Below are positions 27,814 to 36,730 of a stretch of DNA of 64,000 bases, one piece after another. The translations under genes were made by a program, and so were the position numbers. Numbering within the stretch: the stretch's first letter is position 1; each line of letters opens with the position of its first letter. The notes under the pieces are model-generated. The model saw nothing but the letters and a program-made list of their open reading frames with translations. It was not told the origin of the DNA and searched no databases. The stretch spans positions 1 to 64,000 of the forward strand of contig NZ_BAIS01000002.1 in assembly GCF_000613345.1 (NCBI RefSeq), read 5' to 3'. This DNA is from Prevotella disiens JCM 6334 = ATCC 29426 (lineage in GTDB: Bacteria > Bacteroidota > Bacteroidia > Bacteroidales > Bacteroidaceae).

Positions 27814-29570
27814 TGGGTAGAACCAAGATTGATATATCAAAGATAGAATTGGATAGCGAGGAGTTTAAACAAGCACTCCAAGTTATCCAATTTACTCATA
27901 CCTCCCTCTTCCTTACAGGAAAGGCAGGAACTGGTAAATCTACTTTTCTTCAATATGTTACGGCTACTACAAAGAAAAAGTATGTAGTACTTGCACCCAC
28001 TGGTATAGCGGCTATTAATGCTGGTGGAGCTACTTTACATAGCTTTTTCAAACTTCCTTTCCACCCTTTTCTTCCTAACGATTCGCGTTATAATTCGCGT
28101 AATATCCGTTCAAGTTTACGTTACAACAGCGAGAAATGCAAGCTGTTGCGCGAACTTGACATGATTATTATTGATGAAATTAGTATGGTTCGTGCCGATA
28201 TTATTGATTTCATTGACAAGATTTTGCGAGTTTATAATCGCAATATGCGTGAACCATTTGGTGGTAAACAAATGATTTTTGTAGGTGATGTTTACCAGCT
28301 TCAACCTGTTGTAAAGGAAGACGACCATCGTTTGTTAAGTCCTTTTTATGCAAGCGAGTTCTTTTTTGATGCCAAAGTCTTTCAAGATTATCCCTTGGTG
28401 AGCATAGAACTGAAAAAAGTTTATCGCCAAAAGGACGATTCTTTTATTTCGATTCTTGACCACATACGCACTAATCAAACAACTTACGATGATTTGCACC
28501 TCCTTAACGAGCGTGTAACTCCAAAGTTAGAGGCTGAAAACGCTTCTGATTTGTCGATAATTTTGTCTACTCGTCGCGATTCTGTTGAATGGATTAATAG
28601 CCAAGAACTCAATAAATTGGAAGGCGAAAATATCACATTAATAGGTAAAATCACGGGAGAATTTCCAGAGAACAACCTCCCTACTTCGTTAGAATTGACC
28701 TTAAAAGTGGGAGCGCATGTAATGTTTGTCAAAAATGATTTTGAAAAACAATGGGTTAATGGAACCCTTGGTATTATCATTGGCATTGATGAGGAAGCGG
28801 GTATTCTCTATATTCAAACGGAGGACGGAGAAGACTTGCAAGTACAGCAAGAACTTTGGGAGAACATACGCTACACTTTTAACGAGAAAGAACAGAAGAT
28901 AGAAGAAGAACAAATCGGTACTTTCACACAATATCCTATCAAGTTAGCATGGGCTATCACGGTTCATAAAAGTCAAGGACTCACCTTCAAGAATGTTGAT
29001 ATTGATTTTACAGGTGGCGTTTTTGCAGGCGGACAAACTTACGTTGCCCTCTCTCGCTGCACGAGTTTAGATGGTATCACGCTCCGTCAGCCTATTGAAC
29101 AGAAGGATATTTTTGTGAAAGCTGAGGTCGTAAACTTTGCGAAACATTTCAACGACAATAACATTTTGCGCACAGCACTTATGCAGAGTAAGGCTGATAG
29201 AGAATATTTTGAAGCAACACAAGCCTTTAATAACGGAGATTTTCAAACCTTTTTAGACAAATTCTTTTTGGCTATTCATAGTCGTTACGACATAGAAAAG
29301 CCTGTGGCAAAGCGGCTTATAAGGCGAAAGCTCTCCATTATCAATCAATTAAAAGATGAAAACAAAGCGTTGATAGAAGCAAGAAGAAAGCAAGAAGAAA
29401 TGCTAAAACGTTTATCAACCGAATATGTTTTCATGGCAAAAGAATGCGAAGCTGAAGCAATGTATGAGGCTGCTATCAACAATTACAATAAGGCTTTAGA
29501 ACTTTATCCTGAAAATCCTATTGCTGTAAAACGTTTAAAATCAACAAAGAAAAAGATTAATAGAAAATGA
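27813..29570 (+). CDS. PIF1/RecD-type helicase with TPR-like tail
   Basis: A 585-residue superfamily 1 DNA helicase. Walker A GKAGTGKST is at 36-44, Walker B is IIIDEISMVRAD, FVGDVYQLQPV follows, and the C-terminal WAITVHKSQGLTF plus YVALSRCTSLDG close the motor. The last 120 residues are helical and end in a TPR-like repeat (ECEAEAMYEAAINNYNKALELYPENP). It starts within the last codon of the penicillin-binding protein gene (TAATG) and its end overlaps the next lipoprotein by 4 bp, so all three are coupled. The cellular role is not known. Confidence 0.88.
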   Translation: MGRTKIDISKIELDSEEFKQALQVIQFTHTSLFLTGKAGTGKSTFLQYVTATTKKKYVVLAPTGIAAINAGGATLHSFFKLPFHPFLPNDSRYNSRNIRSSLRYNSEKCKLLRELDMIIIDEISMVRADIIDFIDKILRVYNRNMREPFGGKQMIFVGDVYQLQPVVKEDDHRLLSPFYASEFFFDAKVFQDYPLVSIELKKVYRQKDDSFISILDHIRTNQTTYDDLHLLNERVTPKLEAENASDLSIILSTRRDSVEWINSQELNKLEGENITLIGKITGEFPENNLPTSLELTLKVGAHVMFVKNDFEKQWVNGTLGIIIGIDEEAGILYIQTEDGEDLQVQQELWENIRYTFNEKEQKIEEEQIGTFTQYPIKLAWAITVHKSQGLTFKNVDIDFTGGVFAGGQTYVALSRCTSLDGITLRQPIEQKDIFVKAEVVNFAKHFNDNNILRTALMQSKADREYFEATQAFNNGDFQTFLDKFFLAIHSRYDIEKPVAKRLIRRKLSIINQLKDENKALIEARRKQEEMLKRLSTEYVFMAKECEAEAMYEAAINNYNKALELYPENPIAVKRLKSTKKKINRK

Positions 29571-30061
29571 GAACACATAAGATAATTTACATTCTATCTA
29601 CTTTATGCGTCATTATTCTCCTTTTTGTAGCTTGCAACAATGGGACAAACGCACCGAAATCGCTAAAGGATACTGTGCCTTCAGCTGCCTTTGCACCTGA
29701 AATAAACGATACGACAGTGGAAATAAACTTGGCTTATATCACCAACTTAAAGTTTCCAAAATATAAAATAATCAAAGAAAATCCGATTATCCCCGACTCT
29801 ATCAGCATTGCATACGACGAAGAAAGCGTGGTTGGTGGTAATTATTCAGCAATTCTTAACTTTGACACCATTCCTAACCAGCAATTTTACGCTATGATAG
29901 AAGCTACAGCAATGAAAGATACTTGCTGGAAAATAAATCAAGATAACTTCATGTTCAAGCGCAAAGATAAAAATGGCGGACTTTACAGCGTTGCATTTAC
30001 CAAAGGTAGTATGCAAATTCTTGTTAGTCATCTCAATTCCGACTTGGTAAAAGTCAAATAA
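29567..30061 (+). CDS. Small lipoprotein of unknown function
   Basis: 164 residues with a signal peptide ending in C23 (LLFVAC). The mature domain has no motif I recognise. The start overlaps the helicase stop by 4 bp (ATGA). Coupling to the penicillin-binding protein through the helicase suggests an envelope role, but that is only context. A 23-bp repeat array and a terminator follow. Confidence 0.65.
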   Translation: MRTHKIIYILSTLCVIILLFVACNNGTNAPKSLKDTVPSAAFAPEINDTTVEINLAYITNLKFPKYKIIKENPIIPDSISIAYDEESVVGGNYSAILNFDTIPNQQFYAMIEATAMKDTCWKINQDNFMFKRKDKNGGLYSVAFTKGSMQILVSHLNSDLVKVK

Positions 30062-30084
30062 TATTTTCTCTTTAAAACTTAAAC

Positions 30085-30153
30085 ATTGTCATCAATGAAG
30101 TGATAGCACTGTCATCGTTGAAATGATTACACTATTATCGTTAAAGCACTCAA
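30085..30153 (+). repeat. 23-bp tandem repeat array, locus F
   Basis: Three imperfect units of 23 bp start at 30085, 30108 and 30131. The shared part resembles TGTCATCGTTGAAATGATTA. Units 1 and 2 match at 17 of 23 positions, and unit 3 is more diverged. The sequence differs from the 22-bp family elsewhere in the window, but the size, tandem form and 3'-end position are alike. Confidence 0.7.
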
Positions 30154-30223
30154 AATAAAATTGAATTGGAATTTGCCTTTATGGTGCAATATACTTACAG
30201 CAGCCTTACCTTATTTGCATTAT

Positions 30224-30257
30224 AAAAGGGGCATGTTTCATTAGCACGCCCCCTTTT
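30224..30257. terminator. Bidirectional terminator
   Basis: AAAAGGGG (30224-30231) pairs with CCCCTTTT (30250-30257), with one bulged C in the right arm. It lies between the convergent lipoprotein and GlsB-type genes, with T-rich or A-rich flanks on both sides. Confidence 0.7.
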
Positions 30258-30280
30258 AAAAGTGTATAATTCATCTCCGA

Positions 30281-30523
30281 TTATTTATCGGAAATCAGTT
30301 TCCAAATCCAAAGGAAAATAATTGAACCGACTAAAGCTGTACCGAGTGAGCAAACGCCCCCTCCCCAATCAATATTAACCCATGAAAGAACGTTACCACC
30401 AATGAAACCACCAATGATACCAATTAGCATATTCCAAAAACAACCGTTTTTCTTCTTATCAATAAAGAAGCCTGCTAACCAACCTGCTAATGCACCCACG
30501 ATGAGTGTTCCTATTAATCCCAT
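30281..30523 (-). CDS. GlsB/YeaQ/YmgE-family membrane protein
   Basis: 80 residues with three hydrophobic segments. The GTLIVGALAGWLAGFF start and the GFIGGNVLSW middle are typical of the transglycosylase-associated (GlsB/YeaQ) family of small inner-membrane proteins, often tied to stress responses. The biochemical role is not established. It starts 42 bp after the fmt stop and may be cotranscribed with it. Confidence 0.85.
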   Translation of the reverse strand: MGLIGTLIVGALAGWLAGFFIDKKKNGCFWNMLIGIIGGFIGGNVLSWVNIDWGGGVCSLGTALVGSIIFLWIWKLISDK

Positions 30524-30565
30524 AATCGTTTTACTTTAAATATGAATAGTAAGCTTAGCTTTATT

Positions 30566-31588
30566 TTATTCGCTAAGCAATTTATAATTTTCTATTTGTT
30601 GAAAACCATTCAAAAACGAACGGCTATCTATTCTCTTCTTACCAGATAATTGTAATTCCTTTATTTCTAACAATCTATCAGCAGTATTGATATAGAGCGA
30701 TTTACCTTCCACAATAAACGTTCCAGACTCGCCCTTTGACGGCATATCGGTTTTAGCAGTTTCGAAGACTTTCATCACCATCTTGCCTTTTTCCTTCATT
30801 TCGTTATTGATTGCCACCATATTTGACCATGCGCCAGGATAAGGAGACAACCCACGAACAAAGTTATAAATGTCTTTTGATGGTTGCTGCCAATTAATTT
30901 TGCACGTTTCTTTGAATATTTTCGGTGCATCATGGAGTTCGCAGCTATCATTTTGTATTTCTGTAAAACTTTCTATGGCAGTTGTCAATTCCTCTTTGCT
31001 CATGTCAAACAATAGGTTTTGAGCAAGAAAATCTATTGTTTCGGTTGCTAAAACAGCCCCTAATTTCATCAAGCCATCGTAAACATATTCTGCATTCGCA
31101 TGGTCAGGAATAGGAAAATGTTTGCGTTGAATGATTCTACCAGTATCAATATTCTTGTCAAGGAAAAAGGTTGTAACTCCTGTTTCTGTTTCTCCATTTA
31201 TCACCGCCCAATTAATAGGGGCAGCACCACGATACTGTGGTAACAAGGCAGCATGCACATTGAAAGTTCCAAAGCGAGGCATATCCCACACTTCTTGTGG
31301 CAACATACGGAAAGCGACAACTACTTGCAAATCTGCATGATAGCTTTTCAACTGAGCTAAAAAGTCGGCATCTTTCATCTTAATAGGTTGCAATACGGGC
31401 AAACCTACTGACTCTGCGTAAACTTTTACGGCTGGAGCTTGTAATGTATCTTGATGCCGTCCTACGGGTTTGTCAGGTTGTGTAACAACTGCCACCACAT
31501 TGTAGCCGCCTTCAACCAACGCTTTCAGCGATTCGACAGCAAACTCTGGTGTTCCCATAAAGACAATGCGTATATCTTTCTTATCCAT
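30566..31588 (-). CDS. fmt: Methionyl-tRNA formyltransferase
   Basis: Formylates initiator Met-tRNA using 10-formyltetrahydrofolate. 340 residues from the ATG at 31588 (MDKKDIRIVFMGTPEFA). A longer frame from 31642 adds 18 residues without homology. The catalytic segment is NVHAALLPQYRGAAPINWAVINGE, and the C-terminal OB-like domain starts near INWQQPSKDIYNFVRGLSPYPGAW. It lies 64 bp after the ClC gene on the same strand. Confidence 0.96.
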   Translation of the reverse strand: MDKKDIRIVFMGTPEFAVESLKALVEGGYNVVAVVTQPDKPVGRHQDTLQAPAVKVYAESVGLPVLQPIKMKDADFLAQLKSYHADLQVVVAFRMLPQEVWDMPRFGTFNVHAALLPQYRGAAPINWAVINGETETGVTTFFLDKNIDTGRIIQRKHFPIPDHANAEYVYDGLMKLGAVLATETIDFLAQNLLFDMSKEELTTAIESFTEIQNDSCELHDAPKIFKETCKINWQQPSKDIYNFVRGLSPYPGAWSNMVAINNEMKEKGKMVMKVFETAKTDMPSKGESGTFIVEGKSLYINTADRLLEIKELQLSGKKRIDSRSFLNGFQQIENYKLLSE

Positions 31589-31652
31589 ATCTTTTTCTTT
31601 CTTTATCCTTAATGTCTTAAACCTCACGAATGTAAGGTGCATTATTACTAAT

Positions 31653-33449
31653 TTATTCTTCGCTAAAATCGGCCACTAACTGACGATACATATTGTAAAG
31701 TCTTGCACGAGAGATATAACCAATAAAATGTCCATCGGGTTCGATAACAGGAAGCATTTGTGCCTCCGTCTTTTCAAAAATCTTCATCACACTTTCCATT
31801 GGGTCGTTCACCCCCAATACAGCAGGTGGTTGAGTCATAATCTGATAGACTTGGAAACGATGATACAATTCTGAGCGGAAAATAATGTGGCGCAACTTCG
31901 TAATATCAATTTCGCCTAACAAGTTTCCGTTATCATTCAACACTGGGATATAATTGTTTCGGCTTGAACTAATCGCATGAACCAACTTACCCATTTCCAT
32001 TGTTGGTTCAACCGAAGTATAGTCACGATCGATAATCTTTTGCATGTTCATCATCGTCATCACAGCTTTATCGGTGTGGTGGGTCAATAATTTTCCTTGT
32101 CGAGCCAATCGAACAGCGTAAATACTATGTTGTTCAAATATATTTATTGTAAGGTAAGAACTAATGGTAACGATAATCAGCGGAATGAAAAGTTGGTATC
32201 CACCCGTCAATTCAGCAATCAAAAATACTCCTGTAAGGGGGGCGTGCATCACTGCTGCCATCACTGCTGCCATGCCATAGAGTGTGAAATTCTTTTCAGG
32301 AATGTATTGACCAATTTCCTGAACATTCCAAAAGCGAGCAAAGAAGAAACCTGCAAAACCGCCAATGAACAAAGACGGAGCAAACGTACCACCACAACCG
32401 CCAGCACCATTTGTCGCACTTGTGGCGAAAACTTTAGTCAGTCCGACAAGACCAACGTAGAGTAGTAAGAATTCAGTATGACCAGCAAACATAGAACCAT
32501 GCATAACTTGATTCCAATCAGTTTCGGTATTACTTTCAATAAAGATGCGCAAACTGTTATAGCCTTCACCATAAAGCGAAGGAAAAACAAAAATAAGTGA
32601 GGATAAAACGATTCCGCCTGCAAATAATTTCAAGAAAGGGTGAGCGGAAAGTCCTGCATATTTGTTTTCGCACCACGACATGATACGCATAAAATAAAGC
32701 GAGAGAAAACCACAACCAATACCCAAAAGAATGGTAGGCGGTACACGACTTAAACTCCAAAAATAGTCCATTTTAAAGTCGTACATAGATTCCCCACCTG
32801 TAAAGAAATAAGAAAAGCAAGTTGCAGTAACAGAGGAAATAAGGATTGGCAATAAGGCTGCCATGGTTAAATCCACCATCAATATTTCCAAAGTAAATAC
32901 AAGACCTGCAATCGGTGCTTTAAAAATACCTGACACAGCAGCTGTTGCTCCACAACCTACCAATAACATGAGGGTGCGTCTATCCATTTTAAAGAGTCTA
33001 CCCAAGTTACTTCCTATGGCAGAACCAGTTAAAACAATCGGCGCTTCAGCTCCCACAGACCCACCAAAACCAATAGTAATTGCAGAAGCAACAATAGAGC
33101 TCCAAGTGTTATGGGCTTTTAATTCTGAGCGTTTGGTAGAAATAGCATACAAAACTCGTGTGATGCCATGTGAAATATTGTCGCGAACAACATATTTAAC
33201 GAACAAACTTGTAAGCCAAATACCAATAACAGGGTAAAGCAAATACAACCAGTTGATGGTCATCATGCGGAATCCTGATGTTATTAATGTTTGAATTTCT
33301 CCAATGATAAGATGCAGAATATAAGCTGCCAACGCAGCTAAAAAACCTACAATGAAAGCCAACACAAGTACAAATTGTCGGTCGGACACATGCGCCTTAC
33401 GCCAATTGTCTATGGTGGAAATGATATTATTGTCAGTTTCGTTTGTCAT
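31653..33449 (-). CDS. ClC-family chloride channel/transporter with CBS domains
   Basis: 598 residues from the ATG at 33449. The membrane domain (about 25-430) shows the ClC motifs GGSVGAEAP (gating glutamate retained), GIFKAPIAGLVFTLE and GAGGCGGTFAPSLFIGGFAG. Two CBS domains occupy about 450-590 (MTMMNMQKIIDRDY, then YQIMTQPPAVLGVNDP) and usually bind adenine nucleotides. Whether it is a channel or a Cl-/H+ exchanger cannot be settled here. It lies between tsaC and fmt in a minus-strand run. Confidence 0.93.
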   Translation of the reverse strand: MTNETDNNIISTIDNWRKAHVSDRQFVLVLAFIVGFLAALAAYILHLIIGEIQTLITSGFRMMTINWLYLLYPVIGIWLTSLFVKYVVRDNISHGITRVLYAISTKRSELKAHNTWSSIVASAITIGFGGSVGAEAPIVLTGSAIGSNLGRLFKMDRRTLMLLVGCGATAAVSGIFKAPIAGLVFTLEILMVDLTMAALLPILISSVTATCFSYFFTGGESMYDFKMDYFWSLSRVPPTILLGIGCGFLSLYFMRIMSWCENKYAGLSAHPFLKLFAGGIVLSSLIFVFPSLYGEGYNSLRIFIESNTETDWNQVMHGSMFAGHTEFLLLYVGLVGLTKVFATSATNGAGGCGGTFAPSLFIGGFAGFFFARFWNVQEIGQYIPEKNFTLYGMAAVMAAVMHAPLTGVFLIAELTGGYQLFIPLIIVTISSYLTINIFEQHSIYAVRLARQGKLLTHHTDKAVMTMMNMQKIIDRDYTSVEPTMEMGKLVHAISSSRNNYIPVLNDNGNLLGEIDITKLRHIIFRSELYHRFQVYQIMTQPPAVLGVNDPMESVMKIFEKTEAQMLPVIEPDGHFIGYISRARLYNMYRQLVADFSEE

Positions 33450-33512
33450 TTTCAATAACCACGCTTGTTGATAAAACAATTTGTGGCAAATTATTTTTTA
33501 GATTTATAGTAA

Positions 33513-34082
33513 TTATTTTCTAATAATAGTTATTTCACCCGATTCGCCAACTTTTATAATGGTAGAAGGTTGGTGAGGTTTATGCTCTTGTCGGCGTGAC
33601 ATACAAACATAGTCTACTGCATTGAGTATTTCTTCAGAAATATCAGGATAGTTTTGTGCAGCAGGTTCGCCACTTATATTTGCCGATGTACTAACAATCG
33701 CTTTTTGAAAACGGAAACAAAGTTCCTTAGAAAAAGGCTCGTTTGTAATACGCATACCAATAGAGCCATCTTCTGCAACCAAATTTGATGCAAGATTTAC
33801 CGCATTATCCAAAATTATGGTAGTAGGTTTCACCACAGCTTCCATGAGTTGCCATGCTACATCAGGGACATTCCGAACGTAACGTTGAAGGCGATCTTGC
33901 GAATCAACCAAACATACCAAAGCCTTAGAATCATCTCTGTGTTTTATTTCATAAACCTTTGCAACAGCTTCGGCATTAGTTGCATCACAGCCTATACCCC
34001 ATACGGTATCAGTTGGATAAAGTATTACCCCACCCTTGCGCATAACTTCGACCGCCTTTTTAATATCTTCTTGTTGTGTCAT
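33513..34082 (-). CDS. tsaC: Threonylcarbamoyl-AMP synthase
   Basis: Sua5/YciO/YrdC-family enzyme making threonylcarbamoyl-AMP for the t6A37 tRNA modification. 189 residues, the short form without the Sua5 C-terminal domain. GGVILYPTDTVWGIGCDATN, KHRDDSKALVCLV and IVSTSANISGEPAAQNY are diagnostic. It has a good promoter and leads tsaC-clc-fmt-glsB. Confidence 0.95.
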   Translation of the reverse strand: MTQQEDIKKAVEVMRKGGVILYPTDTVWGIGCDATNAEAVAKVYEIKHRDDSKALVCLVDSQDRLQRYVRNVPDVAWQLMEAVVKPTTIILDNAVNLASNLVAEDGSIGMRITNEPFSKELCFRFQKAIVSTSANISGEPAAQNYPDISEEILNAVDYVCMSRRQEHKPHQPSTIIKVGESGEITIIRK

Positions 34083-34111
34083 CTTAATCTTTTTTCAATC
34101 ATATAGGAATA

Positions 34112-34143
34112 CAAAGTTAGAATAAAAAAAGCAATTGGGCAAG
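34112..34143 (-). promoter_or_regulatory. tsaC promoter
   Basis: On the minus strand, CTTG (34143-34140), 20 nt, TAACTTTG (34119-34112). One mismatch in the -33 box. The ATG is 29 bp downstream. Confidence 0.65.
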
Positions 34144-34197
34144 TATATAGAATAAAAATAATATTATAGAGCATGAAACAAAATAAGAAAAATAAGA

Positions 34198-34233
34198 AAA
34201 ACCGCTACCATTTCTCCTTTTGATAGCGGTTTC
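34198..34233 (-). terminator. Terminator after the ROK kinase gene
   Basis: AAACCGCTA (34199-34207) and TAGCGGTTT (34224-34232) are a perfect 9-bp stem with a 16-nt loop. On the minus strand a T-rich run follows (GGTTTTTCTTATTTTTC). It lies 82 bp past the kinase stop. Confidence 0.7.
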
Positions 34234-34314
34234 TTTTATGTAAAGATATTGCCAGCAGGGCAAAGAAAGTCTATTTTTGACTTGCCAAGTGTAGCTTTAC
34301 CTTACGTGTATGTA

Positions 34315-35292
34315 TTACATTTCCCAACCAATTGCCGAAGCACCTAAGACAGCTGCGGAAGCATCATCGAGAGAACTTACTAAAAATTTGGCTTTACCTT
34401 TAAATACAGGCATAACATATTTGTCATAAGCAGCAATAATTGGGTTCATAAGTAAATCGCCAGCCTTGGTTAATCCACCAAAGAATACAAACGCTTCAGG
34501 TGAAGAGAAACTTGCAAAGTCGGCACAAGCAGCACCTATCATATCGCCTGTAAAGTTGAAAATATCTAAAGCCAACTTATCTCCTTTACCAGCAGCAATG
34601 GAAACGTCTAAAGAAGTAATTTCTTCAGGATTCATTTCGCGCAAAAGTGAAGGTTCTGATGATGTTTCAAGTAGTTCACGAGCGGTACGAGCAACACCTG
34701 TTGCAGAGCAATAAGCCTCTAAACAACCTTTTCTACCACAGCCGCAAAGACGTCCTTCGTTGCCACGAACCATGGTTACATGACCTAATTCGCCCGCAAA
34801 ACCATCAACACCATATACCATTTGACCATTAATGACAATGCCTGAACCCACGCCTGTGCCAAGTGTTATCATAATAAAATTCTTCATACCACGAGCCACA
34901 CCATATTGCATTTCGCCAATAGCAGCTGCATTCGCATCATTTGTAAGTCCAACAGGTATACCTAAACGGTCTGAAAACATTTTAGCCAAAGGTACTACAC
35001 CCTCGTGAGCCCATACCAAATTAGGTGCATATTCGATAGTTCCACGATAAAAATTACCATTTGGTGCGCCAATTCCCATAGCCTTTATTTGTGAAATTCC
35101 TCCCACTTTGGCTATAATTGGTTTCAAAACTTCAATACCAGCATCTACGAAATCTTCAACGGTCTTATAACTTTGCGTTTTTATCGCATTTGTAGCTAAT
35201 ACTTGACCTCGTTGGTCTACTATTCCGAAAACAGAATTTGTACCTCCTAAATCCAATCCTATAACGAATGGCTTTTGTTCTTGTGCGTCCAT
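34315..35292 (-). CDS. ROK-family sugar kinase (glucokinase type)
   Basis: 325 residues. The phosphate-binding loop is DLGGTNS at 14-20 and the catalytic aspartate is D119 in LTNDANAAAIGE. The ROK zinc site is formed by H171 with C183, C185 and C190 in LCGCGRKGCLEAY. It is most similar in layout to glucokinases of Bacteroidetes and probably phosphorylates glucose for glycolysis, but ROK members also act on other hexoses. A consensus promoter and its own terminator make it a single-gene unit. Confidence 0.9.
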   Translation of the reverse strand: MDAQEQKPFVIGLDLGGTNSVFGIVDQRGQVLATNAIKTQSYKTVEDFVDAGIEVLKPIIAKVGGISQIKAMGIGAPNGNFYRGTIEYAPNLVWAHEGVVPLAKMFSDRLGIPVGLTNDANAAAIGEMQYGVARGMKNFIMITLGTGVGSGIVINGQMVYGVDGFAGELGHVTMVRGNEGRLCGCGRKGCLEAYCSATGVARTARELLETSSEPSLLREMNPEEITSLDVSIAAGKGDKLALDIFNFTGDMIGAACADFASFSSPEAFVFFGGLTKAGDLLMNPIIAAYDKYVMPVFKGKAKFLVSSLDDASAAVLGASAIGWEM

Positions 35293-35322
35293 TAAAAATA
35301 TTTTTAGTTTAAATTGTACTCA

Positions 35323-35353
35323 CAAAGATAGGAAAAAAGCATAATACTGCAAA
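35323..35353 (-). promoter_or_regulatory. Promoter of the ROK kinase gene
   Basis: On the minus strand, TTTG (35353-35350), 19 nt, TATCTTTG (35330-35323): a full consensus match, 31 bp before the ATG. Confidence 0.8.
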
Positions 35354-35368
35354 CTTTTAGTGGCTAAA

Positions 35369-35400
35369 TTTGCTTATTCCATATAATTTTTGCAATTTTG
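35369..35400 (+). promoter_or_regulatory. Promoter of the LysE-type exporter gene
   Basis: TTTG (35369-35372), 20 nt, CAATTTTG (35393-35400), one mismatch. The ATG at 35410 is only 10 bp downstream, so the mRNA would have a very short leader. An in-frame TTG at 35398 lies inside the -7 box and cannot be the start if this promoter is used. Confidence 0.55.
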
Positions 35401-35409
35401 CAGACGATT

Positions 35410-36090
35410 ATGACCATACCTTTTCCAATTCAATTAGATATCCTTGATTTTATTTTCAAAGGTATCTTAATAGGTATTATAGCCTCTGCGCCAATGGGAC
35501 CAGTAGGTATTTTGTGTATTCAGCGTACTTTAAATAAAGGACGTTGGTATGGATTTATCACAGGAGTTGGTGCTGCAATTAGTGATACGATTTACGCTTT
35601 AATCGTTGGATTGGGAATGAGTTTCATCATGGAACCATTACAAAACCCAGCCAATCAATTTATATTACAGATTTCTGGTAGCATTATTTTGTTGCTTTTT
35701 GGTATTTATTGTTTCATGTCAAATCCTACAAAAAAGCTTCACAAAAGTGGTAAAACGAAGGGAACGCTATTTCATAATGGTTTAACAGCCTTTCTTGTAA
35801 CGTTTTCTAATCCGATGATTATCTTCCTTTTTATGGCAACTTTTGCACAATTTGCTTTGATTCAACCTTCACGTCCTGTTGAAATGGGAGTAGGATTATT
35901 GTGCATTCCAATAGGAGCTTTGTTGTGGTGGTATGGACTTACATGGCTTGTCAATAAGATACACGATATTTTTAATATGAATGGAATCTTAATCATTAAT
36001 AGAATTATTGGTTCAGTAGTGATAATTTTTTCGCTTATCATCTTAATTGGTACCGTATTTAATCTTTACCACCTACCATCTTATTATTAA
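35410..36090 (+). CDS. LysE-family exporter
   Basis: 226 residues with about six membrane helices. The N-terminal segment GILIGIIASAPMGPVGILCIQRTLNKGR is typical of LysE/RhtB amino-acid exporters, as are the LTAFLVTFSNPMIIFLFMATFAQF middle and the C-terminal helix. Substrate unknown. It precedes the DUF4924 gene by 4 bp. Confidence 0.88.
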   Translation: MTIPFPIQLDILDFIFKGILIGIIASAPMGPVGILCIQRTLNKGRWYGFITGVGAAISDTIYALIVGLGMSFIMEPLQNPANQFILQISGSIILLLFGIYCFMSNPTKKLHKSGKTKGTLFHNGLTAFLVTFSNPMIIFLFMATFAQFALIQPSRPVEMGVGLLCIPIGALLWWYGLTWLVNKIHDIFNMNGILIINRIIGSVVIIFSLIILIGTVFNLYHLPSYY

Positions 36091-36094
36091 AATA

Positions 36095-36700
36095 ATGTTT
36101 ATAGCAAACGAATTAAGAAAGAAAAGTATTGCAGAATACTTACTTTATATGTGGCAAATGGAAGACATCATTCGTGTCTATGGTTGCTCGCTCACTCGTA
36201 TCAGAAAAGAATACATTGAAAAATTTGATTATACGGAAGAGCAAAAGGAAGACGAAGAAGATTGGTTCGGAAACTTAGTAAGAATGATGAACCAAGAAGG
36301 TTGTCGTGAACATGGACATTTACAAATAAATAAGGTGTTGATGCAAGGCTTGACCGATTTACATAATGAACTTTTGGCTTCTTCTAAATTTCCTTTCTAT
36401 TCAGCAGAATATTACAGAGTGCTTCCTTATATTGTGGAACTACGAGGGAAGACTAAGCAAGTAGCTGATAGAATGGCACGAAAGAACGAAGAAAATTTAA
36501 AGGAAATTGCTGCAAATCTTGGTCATAGCGAAATAGAAACTTGCTTTGATGTGCTTTATGGCGTAATGATGCTGCGTTTGCAAAAGAAGGAAATAAGTCA
36601 AGAAACCAACGTGGCAGTAAAGGAAATTTCAACCCTTATTGGCATGTTGGCAGATTATTATCAGAAGGATAAAACAGAAGGACTTGTTTTCGAAGATTAA
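36095..36700 (+). CDS. DUF4924 family protein
   Basis: 201 residues, soluble and mostly helical. The start MFIANELRKKSIAEYLLYMW is typical of the DUF4924 family, restricted to Bacteroidetes as far as I know. A longer frame from 36047 overlaps the exporter gene and is rejected. It lies between the exporter and rfbD genes with short gaps. Function unknown. Confidence 0.82.
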   Translation: MFIANELRKKSIAEYLLYMWQMEDIIRVYGCSLTRIRKEYIEKFDYTEEQKEDEEDWFGNLVRMMNQEGCREHGHLQINKVLMQGLTDLHNELLASSKFPFYSAEYYRVLPYIVELRGKTKQVADRMARKNEENLKEIAANLGHSEIETCFDVLYGVMMLRLQKKEISQETNVAVKEISTLIGMLADYYQKDKTEGLVFED

Positions 36701-36730
36701 TCGCTTTACCGAAAAGAAATATTTAAGATT

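Noticed and set aside
31589-31642. N-terminal extension of Fmt from 31642
   Set aside because: The 18 extra residues do not resemble Fmt, which begins at the IRIVFMGTPEF segment.
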